52,256 nt of DNA from CAYMRL01 sp964398985. Lineage in GTDB: Bacteria; Deinococcota; Deinococci; Deinococcales; Trueperaceae. The notes below the pieces were generated by a model. That model ran no database searches, was not told the DNA's origin, and saw only the letters and a list, made by a program, of their open reading frames with translations. Numbering within the stretch: position 1 is the first letter of the stretch; every line of letters begins with the position of its first letter. This document shows, piece by piece, positions 39,545-47,230 of this stretch. A program made the position numbers and the translations under genes. The stretch spans positions 1 to 52,256 of the forward strand of contig CAYNOS010000015.1 in assembly GCA_964398985.1 (NCBI GenBank), in the 5' to 3' direction.

Positions 39545-40825
39545 ATGAAGGTTCAGACGGTAAAGGGCACCAGTGACGTCCTCCCCGAACGGCAAGCGGC
39601 CTGGCGTCAGGTGCTCGACGCGGTCGAGATCGTGCTGGGGCGCGCCGGAGCCGGCAAGCTGGACACCCCCGTGTTCGAGCATGCCGAGCTGTTCGAACGC
39701 TCCGTCGGCGAGTCGGCCGACATCGTCGTCCAGAAGGAGATGTACACGTTCGACGACCGCGGCGGCCGGCGGCTGGCGTTGCGCCCGGAGTTCACCGCCT
39801 CGGTGATGCGCTCGTTCATCGAGCACGGCATGCACACCCGGCCGCTGCCGGTGAAGCTGTGGAGCGCCGGTCCCTTGTTCCGCGCCGAGAACGTACAGCG
39901 GGGCCGCGCCCGCCAGTTCCACCAGGTCAACTTCGAGATCATCGGCACCGGCAGCCCCCTGGCCGACGCCGAGTCCGCGCAGCTGTTGACGGCCTGCCTG
40001 AGCGCGGCCGGGCTCGAGGGCTTCGAGCTGCGCATCGGTTCGGTCGGCGACCCCGGCGATCGCATGGAGTACAACGACTACCTGCGCCGCGCCCTGGCGG
40101 ACAAGGTCGGCGAGCTCACCCCCACCAGCCAGGAGCGCCTGCGCCTCAATCCGATGCGCCTGCTCGACGCCAAGGATGCCGGCGACCGGCGGGCGATCAG
40201 CGCGCTGGAGCGCCCGCTCGACCGGCTCAGCACCGCCTCGCGGGAGCACTTCGAGGAAGTGACCGCGCATCTCGACGCTTGGGGAGTGCCCTATCAGATC
40301 GACCCGGAGATCGTCCGGGGCCTCGACTACTACCGCCGCACCGCGTTCGAGGTGCATTACACGGGCATCGGCGCCCAGTCCGCTCTGGGAGGCGGAGGCC
40401 GCTACGACGGGCTGATCGCCAGCCTCGGGGGCCCCGACCTTCCCGGCGTCGGCTGGGCGTTCGGGATGGAGAGGGTGCTCGACGCTCTCGAGATGGAAGG
40501 CAAGATCGCGGGCGACGCCGCCACCTCGGGTCCCGTGCTGTTCCTGGTTCCCCTGGACGACCAGGCGGTTGCGGAGGCCGGGGCCGTGGCGCACTCCCTG
40601 CGTTCCGGTCTGCGCGTCGAGTTCGCCTACCAGCGGCGCAACCCCGGGAAGGGCCTGAAGGAGGCCGACAGGACGGGCGCGCGCTTGGCCGGCCTGCGGG
40701 GCGCCGACGAGCGCGAACGAGGGGTGTGGCAGATCAAGGACCTTGTCAGCGGCGAGCAGGTGGCGGTCGCGGACGCCGATCTCACCCCCGCCACCGTGCT
40801 GCGCCTCACCGGAGGCCTCGCATGA
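39545..40825 (+). CDS. hisS: Histidine--tRNA ligase
   Basis: A 426-residue class II aminoacyl-tRNA synthetase that charges tRNA-His. Features in order: KVQTVKGTSDVLPERQAAWR, motif 1 region (TPVFEHAELFERSVGE), motif 2 with RAENVQRGRARQFHQVNFEI, the histidine-specific GLDYYRRTAFEVHY loop, motif 3 with GVGWAFGMERVLDAL, and a C-terminal anticodon-binding domain (~325-426). ATG 39545 is the family start and lies 8 nt after a -10 element. The gene overlaps aspS by ATGA. hisS-aspS adjacency is common in bacteria. Confidence 0.97.
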   Translation: MKVQTVKGTSDVLPERQAAWRQVLDAVEIVLGRAGAGKLDTPVFEHAELFERSVGESADIVVQKEMYTFDDRGGRRLALRPEFTASVMRSFIEHGMHTRPLPVKLWSAGPLFRAENVQRGRARQFHQVNFEIIGTGSPLADAESAQLLTACLSAAGLEGFELRIGSVGDPGDRMEYNDYLRRALADKVGELTPTSQERLRLNPMRLLDAKDAGDRRAISALERPLDRLSTASREHFEEVTAHLDAWGVPYQIDPEIVRGLDYYRRTAFEVHYTGIGAQSALGGGGRYDGLIASLGGPDLPGVGWAFGMERVLDALEMEGKIAGDAATSGPVLFLVPLDDQAVAEAGAVAHSLRSGLRVEFAYQRRNPGKGLKEADRTGARLAGLRGADERERGVWQIKDLVSGEQVAVADADLTPATVLRLTGGLA

Positions 40826-42618
40826 GGACCCACGATTGCGGGGCGCTGCGGCGCGAGCACGCGGGCGCCGAGGTGGTGCTCACGGGCTGGGTCAACCGCC
40901 GCCGCGACCTCGGCGGGCTGGTGTTCATCGACCTCCGCGACCGCTTCGGTCTCACCCAGGTCGTCGTCGAACCTCAGACGGCTGCCGTCTTCGAGGCCGC
41001 CTCGGCGCTGCGCAGCGAGTACGTGCTCAAGGTGACCGGCACCGTGCGTGAGCGCCCCGACCAGCAGAGGGCCAAGCACCTGGCGACGGGCGAAGTCGAG
41101 GTGCTGGCGACCGGGCTCGAGGTGCTGTCCCGCGCCAAGACCCCGCCGTTCCTGGTCGACGGCAGCGTCGATGCCAGCGAGGTCAACGAGGAGTTGCGGC
41201 TCAAGCATCGTTACCTCGACCTCCGTAGGCCCGACGCCAGAGAGCCGCTGATGCTGCGCCACCGCGTGACCAAGGCCATCTGGGATCACCTCGACGAGCG
41301 CCGCTTCGTGCAGGTGGAAACCCCGCTGCTGACGCTCTCGACACCCGAGGGAGCGCGCGACTACGTGGTGCCGGCGCGCGTCCGGCCGGGCGAGTTCTAC
41401 GCGTTGCCCCAGTCTCCCCAGCTCTTCAAGCAGATGCTGATGATGGCCGGCTTCGACCGCTACTTCCAGATCGCGCGCTGCTTCCGCGACGAGGACCTGC
41501 GAGCCGACCGCCAGCCGGACTTCACGCAGCTCGACATCGAGATGTCGTTCGTCACTCAGGACGACATCCTCGCGCTCAACGAGGGCCTCCTCCAGCATGT
41601 CGTCAAGCAGGCCACCGGCCGTGAGATCACGACGCCGTTCCCGCGCCTCACCTACCAGGAGGCGCTCGCGCGCTACGGTTCCGACAAGCCCGACGTGCGC
41701 TTCGGGCTCGAACTGACCGATCTGTCTAGCTTGTTCCGGGACAGCCAGTTCGAGGGTTTCGCCGGTCCGCTGGGTGCAGCCGGCAAGGTGATGGCCATCC
41801 ACGTCGGGGGCTCCGAGGCCGCCGGCATCAGCCGCAAGCACCTCGCCGACCTCGAGGCCCGCGCGAAGCAGGCCGGCGCCAAGGGCCTGGCCTGGTTGCG
41901 GCGCTCCGAGGACGGCTTCAGTGGGCCCATCGCCAAGTTCCTCAGCCCCGGCGAGATCGCCAAGCTGGCGCTGACGGCGAGCGCCGTCGGCGACCTCCTG
42001 CTGCTGGTCGGAGCCGCGAGCACCACAGCCTGCACCGCGCTGGGAGCGGTGAGGTTGGCTCTCGCCGACCTGCTCGGCGTCCGCCCCGACGCCAGCGAGC
42101 TAGCCTTCTTGTGGGTGGTCGACTTCCCGCTTCTCGATCCGATCAGCGACGAGCACGGCAGAGAGTCGTTCACCTACATGCACCACCCGTTCACGAGGCC
42201 TCACGACGACGACGTCGACCTGCTCGCGACCGACCCGGGAAGCGTCCGGGCGTACGCCTACGACCTGGTGCTGAACGGCAACGAGGTCGGAGGAGGGTCG
42301 CTCAGGATCCACCGTCACGACCTGCAGCTCAAGATGTTCTCGGCCATCGGCATCGACATGGCGGAGGCCGAGAGACGCTTCGGCTTCTTCCTCGACGCGC
42401 TCTCCTACGGAGCGCCGCCGCACGGTGGCATCGCCTGGGGACTCGACAGGCTGGTGATGCTGCTTGCCGGCGTCGACAGCATCCGCGACACGATCGCTTT
42501 CCCGAAGATCCAGAGCGGCGTGGATCCGCTCACCGGAGCGCCGGGACCGCTGGAGGCGGAACAGCTCGCCGAACTGGGCCTGCAGGTCGTGAGATCGCCC
42601 GCCGGCGGCAATTCGTGA
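40822..42618 (+). CDS. aspS: Aspartate--tRNA ligase (bacterial type)
   Basis: A 598-residue class II synthetase. It has the N-terminal OB-fold anticodon-binding domain (VVLTGWVNRRRDLGGLVFID), the catalytic core with motif 2 (FQIARCFRDEDLRADRQPDF and TQLDIEMSF), the bacterial GAD insertion (~285-410) and motif 3 with GGIAWGLDRLVMLLAG. Presence of the GAD domain and the length identify the bacterial AspRS rather than the short archaeal type that some Thermus/Deinococcus relatives carry in addition. Because an AsnRS gene is nearby, this enzyme need not be the non-discriminating kind. ATG 40822 has GGAGG upstream. Confidence 0.97.
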   Translation: MRTHDCGALRREHAGAEVVLTGWVNRRRDLGGLVFIDLRDRFGLTQVVVEPQTAAVFEAASALRSEYVLKVTGTVRERPDQQRAKHLATGEVEVLATGLEVLSRAKTPPFLVDGSVDASEVNEELRLKHRYLDLRRPDAREPLMLRHRVTKAIWDHLDERRFVQVETPLLTLSTPEGARDYVVPARVRPGEFYALPQSPQLFKQMLMMAGFDRYFQIARCFRDEDLRADRQPDFTQLDIEMSFVTQDDILALNEGLLQHVVKQATGREITTPFPRLTYQEALARYGSDKPDVRFGLELTDLSSLFRDSQFEGFAGPLGAAGKVMAIHVGGSEAAGISRKHLADLEARAKQAGAKGLAWLRRSEDGFSGPIAKFLSPGEIAKLALTASAVGDLLLLVGAASTTACTALGAVRLALADLLGVRPDASELAFLWVVDFPLLDPISDEHGRESFTYMHHPFTRPHDDDVDLLATDPGSVRAYAYDLVLNGNEVGGGSLRIHRHDLQLKMFSAIGIDMAEAERRFGFFLDALSYGAPPHGGIAWGLDRLVMLLAGVDSIRDTIAFPKIQSGVDPLTGAPGPLEAEQLAELGLQVVRSPAGGNS

Positions 42619-43427
42619 TACCGCTGGTGGTCGTCGACATCGACGGTACCCTCGTAGGGGCCAACGGCCAGGTCCTCGACTGCGTCTTCAAGGCGGTCGG
42701 CAAGCTGCAAGAGGCGGGCGTGCAGGTCGCCGCTTGCACCGGGCGGCCGGGCTTCGGCAGCGCGCAGCGGCTGGCCGAACGAATCGGGCCCAACAACCCG
42801 CATGTGTTCCAGAACGGAGCGCATGTGGCGTTCGCACACGGGCCGACCTTGATGGCAGCGGCCCTGCCGGAGGACGCGGTGCACGCGATCATCGATATTG
42901 CCCGCGGCCACGGTGTGGTCCTGGAGCTCTACACCCCGACCAACATGTACGTCGAGCGCAAGACCAAGCTCAGCGACGATCACGCCAAGCTGATCGGCGC
43001 CTCCGCCTTGGTCACCGACCTCTCCGAGGTAGCGGTGTCGGAGCCGATCGTGCGGTGTCAGTGGGTGCTCACCGCTGGTGGCGAGGTCCCTCTGTTGGCC
43101 AGCGTGCCAAGCGGCGTGGCCGCGGTCGCCACGCACAGTCCGGCGCTGCCGGGCGTAGCCTTCGTCAACCTCACGCGCTCCGGGGTGACCAAAGGCACCG
43201 CCGTCAGCTACCTCGCCGAGCACCTGCGGGTGCCCTTGGCCGACGTGATGGCGATCGGAGACTCGGGCGGCGACCTGCCGATGCTCGAGGTAGTCGGGCA
43301 TCCGCGGGTGATGGCCAACAGCACCCCCGGCTTGCTCGAACGCTTCCCGGCGGTCGGCGACGTCGAGGAGTGCGGAGTGGTGGCTGCCCTGGAAGAGGCG
43401 CTGACGCTGCGCACGGCCGCGCACTAG
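42615..43427 (+). CDS. HAD superfamily hydrolase, Cof type
   Basis: A 270-residue cytoplasmic phosphatase of the HAD superfamily with a C2-type cap. Motif I is VVVDIDGTLVG with catalytic D8 and D10, motif II ACTGRPGFGS, motif III lysine in the VTKGTAVSYLAEHL region, and motif IV IGDSGGDLPMLEVVGHPRVM. Cof-type enzymes act on sugar phosphates, flavin or pyridoxal phosphates; the substrate here is open. The GTG start overlaps the aspS stop (GTGA), so it is co-translated with the two synthetases. Confidence 0.93.
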   Translation: MIPLVVVDIDGTLVGANGQVLDCVFKAVGKLQEAGVQVAACTGRPGFGSAQRLAERIGPNNPHVFQNGAHVAFAHGPTLMAAALPEDAVHAIIDIARGHGVVLELYTPTNMYVERKTKLSDDHAKLIGASALVTDLSEVAVSEPIVRCQWVLTAGGEVPLLASVPSGVAAVATHSPALPGVAFVNLTRSGVTKGTAVSYLAEHLRVPLADVMAIGDSGGDLPMLEVVGHPRVMANSTPGLLERFPAVGDVEECGVVAALEEALTLRTAAH

Positions 43428-43430
43428 CGC

Positions 43431-43436
43431 TAGACT
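43431..43436 (+). promoter_or_regulatory. Leaderless-type -10 element for asnS
   Basis: TAGACT ends 7 nt before ATG 43444, only 3 bp after the stop of the HAD gene; no ribosome-binding site. Confidence 0.5.
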
Positions 43437-43443
43437 TCTCGTC

Positions 43444-44742
43444 ATGCCTCATACCCCCATCGCATCCTTGCCTGAGCTCGTCGGAGAGCGCGTCAGCGTG
43501 GCAGGTTGGCTCACCAACGTGCGCTCGAGCGGCAAGATCGCGTTCCTGCAGCTGCGCGACGGCAGCGGCTTCGTCCAAGGCGTGCTGGTCAAGTCCGAAG
43601 TGGCTCCGGAAGTCTTCGAGCGCGCAGCGGAGCTCACCCAGGAGGCGAGCCTGATCGTCACCGGCGAGGTGCGGGCCGACGCCCGCGCCCCCAGCGGAGT
43701 GGAGCTGGCGGTGAGGGATCTGCGGCTGGTCGGCAAGAGCGTCGACTACCCGATCACGCCCAAGGAGCACGGGGTCGACTTCCTGTTCGAGAACCGGCAC
43801 CTCTACCTGCGTCACCGCGGCCCGTGGGCCGTGATGCGCGTGCGCGACGAGGTCGAGCGCGCCGTCCACGACTTCTTCGGCGAGCGGGGCTTCGTGCGCT
43901 TCGACACGCCCCTGTTCATGCCCACGGCGGTCGAGGGCACCACCAACCTGTTCGAGATCGACCTGTTCGACGAGGACACCGCCTACCTCGCTCAGTCCGG
44001 CCAGCTCTACGCCGAGGCGGGAGCGCTGGCGCTGGGTCGCGTCTACACCTTCGGCCCGACCTTCCGCGCCGAGAAGAGCAAGACCAGAAGGCACCTCCTG
44101 GAGTTCTGGATGATCGAGCCCGAGGTCGCCTTCCTCGACCACGCAGGCAACCTCGCGCTCCAAGAGGAGTTCGTCAGCTATCTGGTGGGCAGGGTCCTGG
44201 AGCGACGCGGAGTAGAGCTGGAGATCCTCGGCCGCGACGTCGGCAAGCTCGAGCCGGCCGCGAATGGCGACTTCCCGCGCGTCAGCTACGACGACGCTCT
44301 CGCCTACCTGGCGACCAAGGGCGAGCCGCTCGTGTGGGGCGACGACTTCGGGGCGCCTCACGAGACCCTGCTTGGCGAACGGTTCGATCGTCCCTCGTTC
44401 ATAGAGTTCTGGCCGACCGAGGCCAAGGCCTTCTACATGGAGCCCGTCCCCGGCGACCCGACACGGGTGCTGGCGGCCGACCTGATCCTGCCGGAAGGCT
44501 ACGGAGAGCTCATCGGCGGCTCGCAGCGCATCCACGACCTTGCCCTGCTCGAGCAGCGCATCGCCCAGCACGACCTGCCGCGCGAGGCGTTCGAGTGGTA
44601 CCTGGACCTGCGCCGCTTCGGCTCGGTGCCGCACTCCGGCTTCGGGCTGGGTCTCGAGCGTTTGCTGGCATGGTTGACGGGTGGGGCGCACCTGCGCGAG
44701 GTCATCGCGTTCCCTCGCATGCTGACGAGGATGTACCCGTAG
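43444..44742 (+). CDS. asnS: Asparagine--tRNA ligase
   Basis: A 432-residue class II synthetase that charges tRNA-Asn directly. N-terminal OB-fold (RVSVAGWLTNVRSSGKIAFL), motif 2 with FGPTFRAEKSKTRRHLLEFW, and motif 3 with HSGFGLGLERLLAWLTG. LFEIDLFDEDTAYLAQSGQL marks the AsnRS/AspRS2 catalytic fold. The length and lack of a GAD insertion separate it from aspS. It lies 16 bp after the HAD gene with its own leaderless-type promoter. An archaeal-type short AspRS is the main alternative; the overall pattern and the FAEKSKTRRHLLEF-like motif favour AsnRS. Confidence 0.93.
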   Translation: MPHTPIASLPELVGERVSVAGWLTNVRSSGKIAFLQLRDGSGFVQGVLVKSEVAPEVFERAAELTQEASLIVTGEVRADARAPSGVELAVRDLRLVGKSVDYPITPKEHGVDFLFENRHLYLRHRGPWAVMRVRDEVERAVHDFFGERGFVRFDTPLFMPTAVEGTTNLFEIDLFDEDTAYLAQSGQLYAEAGALALGRVYTFGPTFRAEKSKTRRHLLEFWMIEPEVAFLDHAGNLALQEEFVSYLVGRVLERRGVELEILGRDVGKLEPAANGDFPRVSYDDALAYLATKGEPLVWGDDFGAPHETLLGERFDRPSFIEFWPTEAKAFYMEPVPGDPTRVLAADLILPEGYGELIGGSQRIHDLALLEQRIAQHDLPREAFEWYLDLRRFGSVPHSGFGLGLERLLAWLTGGAHLREVIAFPRMLTRMYP

Positions 44743-44760
44743 GCTGGAGGCGCGCTCGCT

Positions 44761-45312
44761 TCACAGCGAGGAGGGCACCGCCACGTGACCAAGCAGGGTC
44801 TCGGCGGGTCGCCCGTCACGCAGGAACCGGACCTCGTCGACGCCGTTGGCCAGCGTCGTCGCCGTTATCGCCCGCAGGAGCGCTCGCTCGCGGGCCACGC
44901 TGACGGCGATCGGCTCGGGGGTGCGAACGTCGAGGACCGCGTAAACCGCACGGTCGATGGTCTCGAGATAGACGAACGGTGCCGGCAAGGCGGTGGGCCA
45001 CAGCCCCTCGTCCAGCAACGCCTGCCGCAGCGCCGCCAGTACCGCGGCCAGCCGCAGTGGCGGCGTGTCCGGCGCATCGATCCTCACGACCTTCTGCCAC
45101 TCGAGTTGAGCGTCGTCGGCTAGCACCAGCCGGGCGTCGAAGCTCACCGTCTGGGCCGCGGCAGCGCCGAGGTCGACCACCGGCGCGGCCGGCGGTTGCA
45201 CGCGGCGGATGCCGGTCAGGAGCGCGACCGCGGCCACTAGCAGCAGCGCCGCGACGAGCACCTGCGGCGTCAGGAGCGCCTTGACGAGCTTGTCACGCAG
45301 CTGGTTCGTCAC
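44761..45312 (-). CDS. GerMN-domain membrane-anchored protein
   Basis: A 183-residue protein with one membrane helix near the N-terminus (~16-35, QVLVAALLLVAAVALLTGI), a short linker and an extracytoplasmic GerMN domain. The domain is recognised by FVYLETIDRAVYAVLDVR, an ALLRAITATTLANGVDEVRF helix-strand block, and a closing LLGHVAVPSSL. GerMN domains occur in envelope proteins next to cell-wall amidases. The GTG start overlaps the stop of the amidase gene by 4 bp (GTGA), supporting a joint role in peptidoglycan remodelling. Confidence 0.85.
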   Translation of the reverse strand: MTNQLRDKLVKALLTPQVLVAALLLVAAVALLTGIRRVQPPAAPVVDLGAAAAQTVSFDARLVLADDAQLEWQKVVRIDAPDTPPLRLAAVLAALRQALLDEGLWPTALPAPFVYLETIDRAVYAVLDVRTPEPIAVSVARERALLRAITATTLANGVDEVRFLRDGRPAETLLGHVAVPSSL

Positions 45313-46718
45313 CGATTGGTCACCGCTTGCTGCTCGAGCAGGCTGACCAGCGCTTCCGCCAGCCGTCCTGGCAGCTCGGGAGCCGCCAGGTCGGCGGCCG
45401 CGAACTCCGCCAGCACGCCTCGCCCCGCAGCGCCCCCGAGGGCCTGCAGCGGCGCGCTGGCGAGCTCGTTGGCGCGGTAGTCGCCGAGGGTGAACAGGCG
45501 GCTGCCGAGCCCCTCGGCCAGCGCCCGCCCGCGCGCCAGGTCGGGAACCAGGCCGAGCAGCAGCTCGCGCCGCAGCCGGTCGGTCTCGGCCGCTGCCGCC
45601 GCCGATGCGTTCTGGCGAATCGCCATCTCGAGGGCCGCCACGTCGGCGGCGTCGCCGAGGTAGTAGAGGTTGAACTCCCCCACCGGCAACGGTGCTGCAT
45701 GCACGGAGATCAGCAGGTCGGCTCCCACGCCGGCGCTCGAGCGTCGCGCGACTTCGACGTGGTGGTCGGTGTCGCGCGTCAACCTCACCTCCACGCCGCG
45801 GGCGCGCAGCTCGGAAGCGAGCCGCTGGCTGAACGACAGCGTCAAGGTGCTCTCGCTGCCGATCCCAGCGAACTCCAGGCCGGTGTCGTCGCCGCCGTGA
45901 CCGGGGTCGATCACGACCGTGCTGCCGGCTGCCAACGCGCTCTCGCCGACCGGCCCGAACGCGATGACCAACCGGTAACCGCGGCCTTCGGGGAGGCGGT
46001 AGACCTGGTAGCCCACGTCCGGCTCCAGCTGAATCCGCACGTCGCTGCCGCCGTTGGCGGAGCTGGCGGTGGCGATGACGAACTGCTCGCCGTCGAGGAC
46101 CGGCAGCTCCAGCTCGATGTCGGTGCGCTCGAAGTGCACCAGCAGCGAGTCGATCGGCTCGTTGTGAAAGACGCTGTAGCGCACGGGGCTGCTGACGCTG
46201 ATCTCGATGCGCTCGGGGGACGTCTGACGCCTGATGGCGCTGATGCGCGCGCGCGGCTGCACGACCACCACGCGCCCCAGGGAGTCGAAGAAGGTGACGC
46301 TGCCGCCCAGGGCCTCGGAGACCTGCTTGACCGGCAAGTAGACCTCGCCGCCGACGTCGAGGGCGCCGGGCCCTCCGATGACGACGCCGTCGAGCCGCAG
46401 CGCCGCGCTCGCCGCGCTCGCCGCGGTGGCGTCGGTATACACCTCGATCTGCAGGAGCCTGGCGCCGGTGTCGATCGCCACGATCCCCCGCTGAGCGTCG
46501 ACCGCCACGATCCCACCGAGCGCACCCGCCAGCGGACCGGCCGGCGCGTAACTGACGCCGCTGACCAGGCTGGTGGTGTTGCCGGCGATGGTGCGGCCGT
46601 TGACCACCAGTTCGGGCTGGGCGCCGACCGAGGTGAGCAACGCCAGCGCCAGCAGAACCAACGTGACACGAGCGAGGACCGCGCCGCTGCGGCCGCCGGC
46701 GCCGGCGAGTTCCGTCAC
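45309..46718 (-). CDS. N-acetylmuramoyl-L-alanine amidase (AmiC/CwlM type)
   Basis: A 469-residue secreted zinc amidase that cleaves the MurNAc-L-Ala bond of peptidoglycan. A signal peptide (~12-33) is followed by a copper-amine-oxidase-N-like beta domain (~38-155), an AMIN-like domain (~160-255) and an Amidase_3 domain (~266-465). Zinc ligands are suggested by H274 (IDPGHGGDDTG), E289 (GIGSESTLTLSF) and H340 (LISVHAAPLP); a later Glu in GVLAEFAAADLA may be catalytic. SVHAAP replaces the usual SIHANA. The GTG start overlaps the smpB stop by 4 bp. Confidence 0.9.
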   Translation of the reverse strand: MTELAGAGGRSGAVLARVTLVLLALALLTSVGAQPELVVNGRTIAGNTTSLVSGVSYAPAGPLAGALGGIVAVDAQRGIVAIDTGARLLQIEVYTDATAASAASAALRLDGVVIGGPGALDVGGEVYLPVKQVSEALGGSVTFFDSLGRVVVVQPRARISAIRRQTSPERIEISVSSPVRYSVFHNEPIDSLLVHFERTDIELELPVLDGEQFVIATASSANGGSDVRIQLEPDVGYQVYRLPEGRGYRLVIAFGPVGESALAAGSTVVIDPGHGGDDTGLEFAGIGSESTLTLSFSQRLASELRARGVEVRLTRDTDHHVEVARRSSAGVGADLLISVHAAPLPVGEFNLYYLGDAADVAALEMAIRQNASAAAAAETDRLRRELLLGLVPDLARGRALAEGLGSRLFTLGDYRANELASAPLQALGGAAGRGVLAEFAAADLAAPELPGRLAEALVSLLEQQAVTNR

Positions 46719-47158
46719 TCGCGGCTCCGGCGCGACAGCTCGCGCTCGATCTCGCGCTTGGCGTCCCTGCTGGCCTCGGCGCGACGCTTATCGTGCAGCT
46801 TCTTGCCGCGCCCCAGGGCGATGTCGACCTTGGCCCAGCCGCCCTTGAAGTAAAGCCTCAGGGGCACCAGTGTCAGGCCCTTGCGCTCGAGGCCCTTCTC
46901 GATCTCGTCGATCTCGCGGCGGTTGAGCAGCAGGCGGCGCGGCCGCACCGGGTTGTGGTTGTTGTAGCTGGCGTCCTTGTACGTCGGGATGTTCATGCCT
47001 TCGAGCCACACCTCGCCGTCCTGCACGCGGGCGTACGACTCGGCGATCGAGCCGCCGCCCTGGCGCAGCGACTTGACCTCGCTGCCGGTCAGCTCGATCC
47101 CCGCCTCGAACTGCTCCAGCAGCTCGAACTCGAAAGAGGCTCGGCGGTTACGCAACAT
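46715..47158 (-). CDS. smpB: SsrA-binding protein SmpB
   Basis: A 147-residue RNA-binding protein of trans-translation; it delivers tmRNA to stalled ribosomes. Typical segments: RRASFEFELLEQFEAGIELT, GSEVKSLRQGGGSIAESYAR, EGMNIPTYKDASYNNHNPVR and the lysine/arginine-rich tail starting LGRGKKLHDKRRAEASRDAK. Length is normal. ATG 47158 lies 8 nt after a -10 element (TATCAT, minus strand). No tmRNA gene is visible in the window. It is co-translated with the amidase and GerMN genes. Confidence 0.97.
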   Translation of the reverse strand: MLRNRRASFEFELLEQFEAGIELTGSEVKSLRQGGGSIAESYARVQDGEVWLEGMNIPTYKDASYNNHNPVRPRRLLLNRREIDEIEKGLERKGLTLVPLRLYFKGGWAKVDIALGRGKKLHDKRRAEASRDAKREIERELSRRSRE

Positions 47159-47166
47159 ACCCGGAC

Positions 47167-47172
47167 ATGATA
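47167..47172 (-). promoter_or_regulatory. Leaderless-type -10 element for smpB
   Basis: TATCAT on the minus strand ends 8 nt before ATG 47158. It lies in the 72-bp gap between priA and smpB. Confidence 0.45.
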
Positions 47173-47230
47173 GCGCCGGCGCCGGTGCGGGCGCGTCCGG
47201 CGCTGGCTCCGGCCCCCCGGTCGCAGGTCC

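Noticed and set aside
39859..40821. Long upstream extension of the aspS frame through hisS
   Set aside because: It is a high-GC shadow frame (arginine/proline/glycine-rich) inside hisS. AspS starts at 40822 with GGAGG and an ATGA overlap.
47172..47204. Inverted repeat AGCGCCGG / CCGGCGCT between priA and smpB as a terminator of priA
   Set aside because: The loop is 17 nt, there is no U-tract, and such GC repeats arise easily at this base composition; it also overlaps the smpB -10 element.
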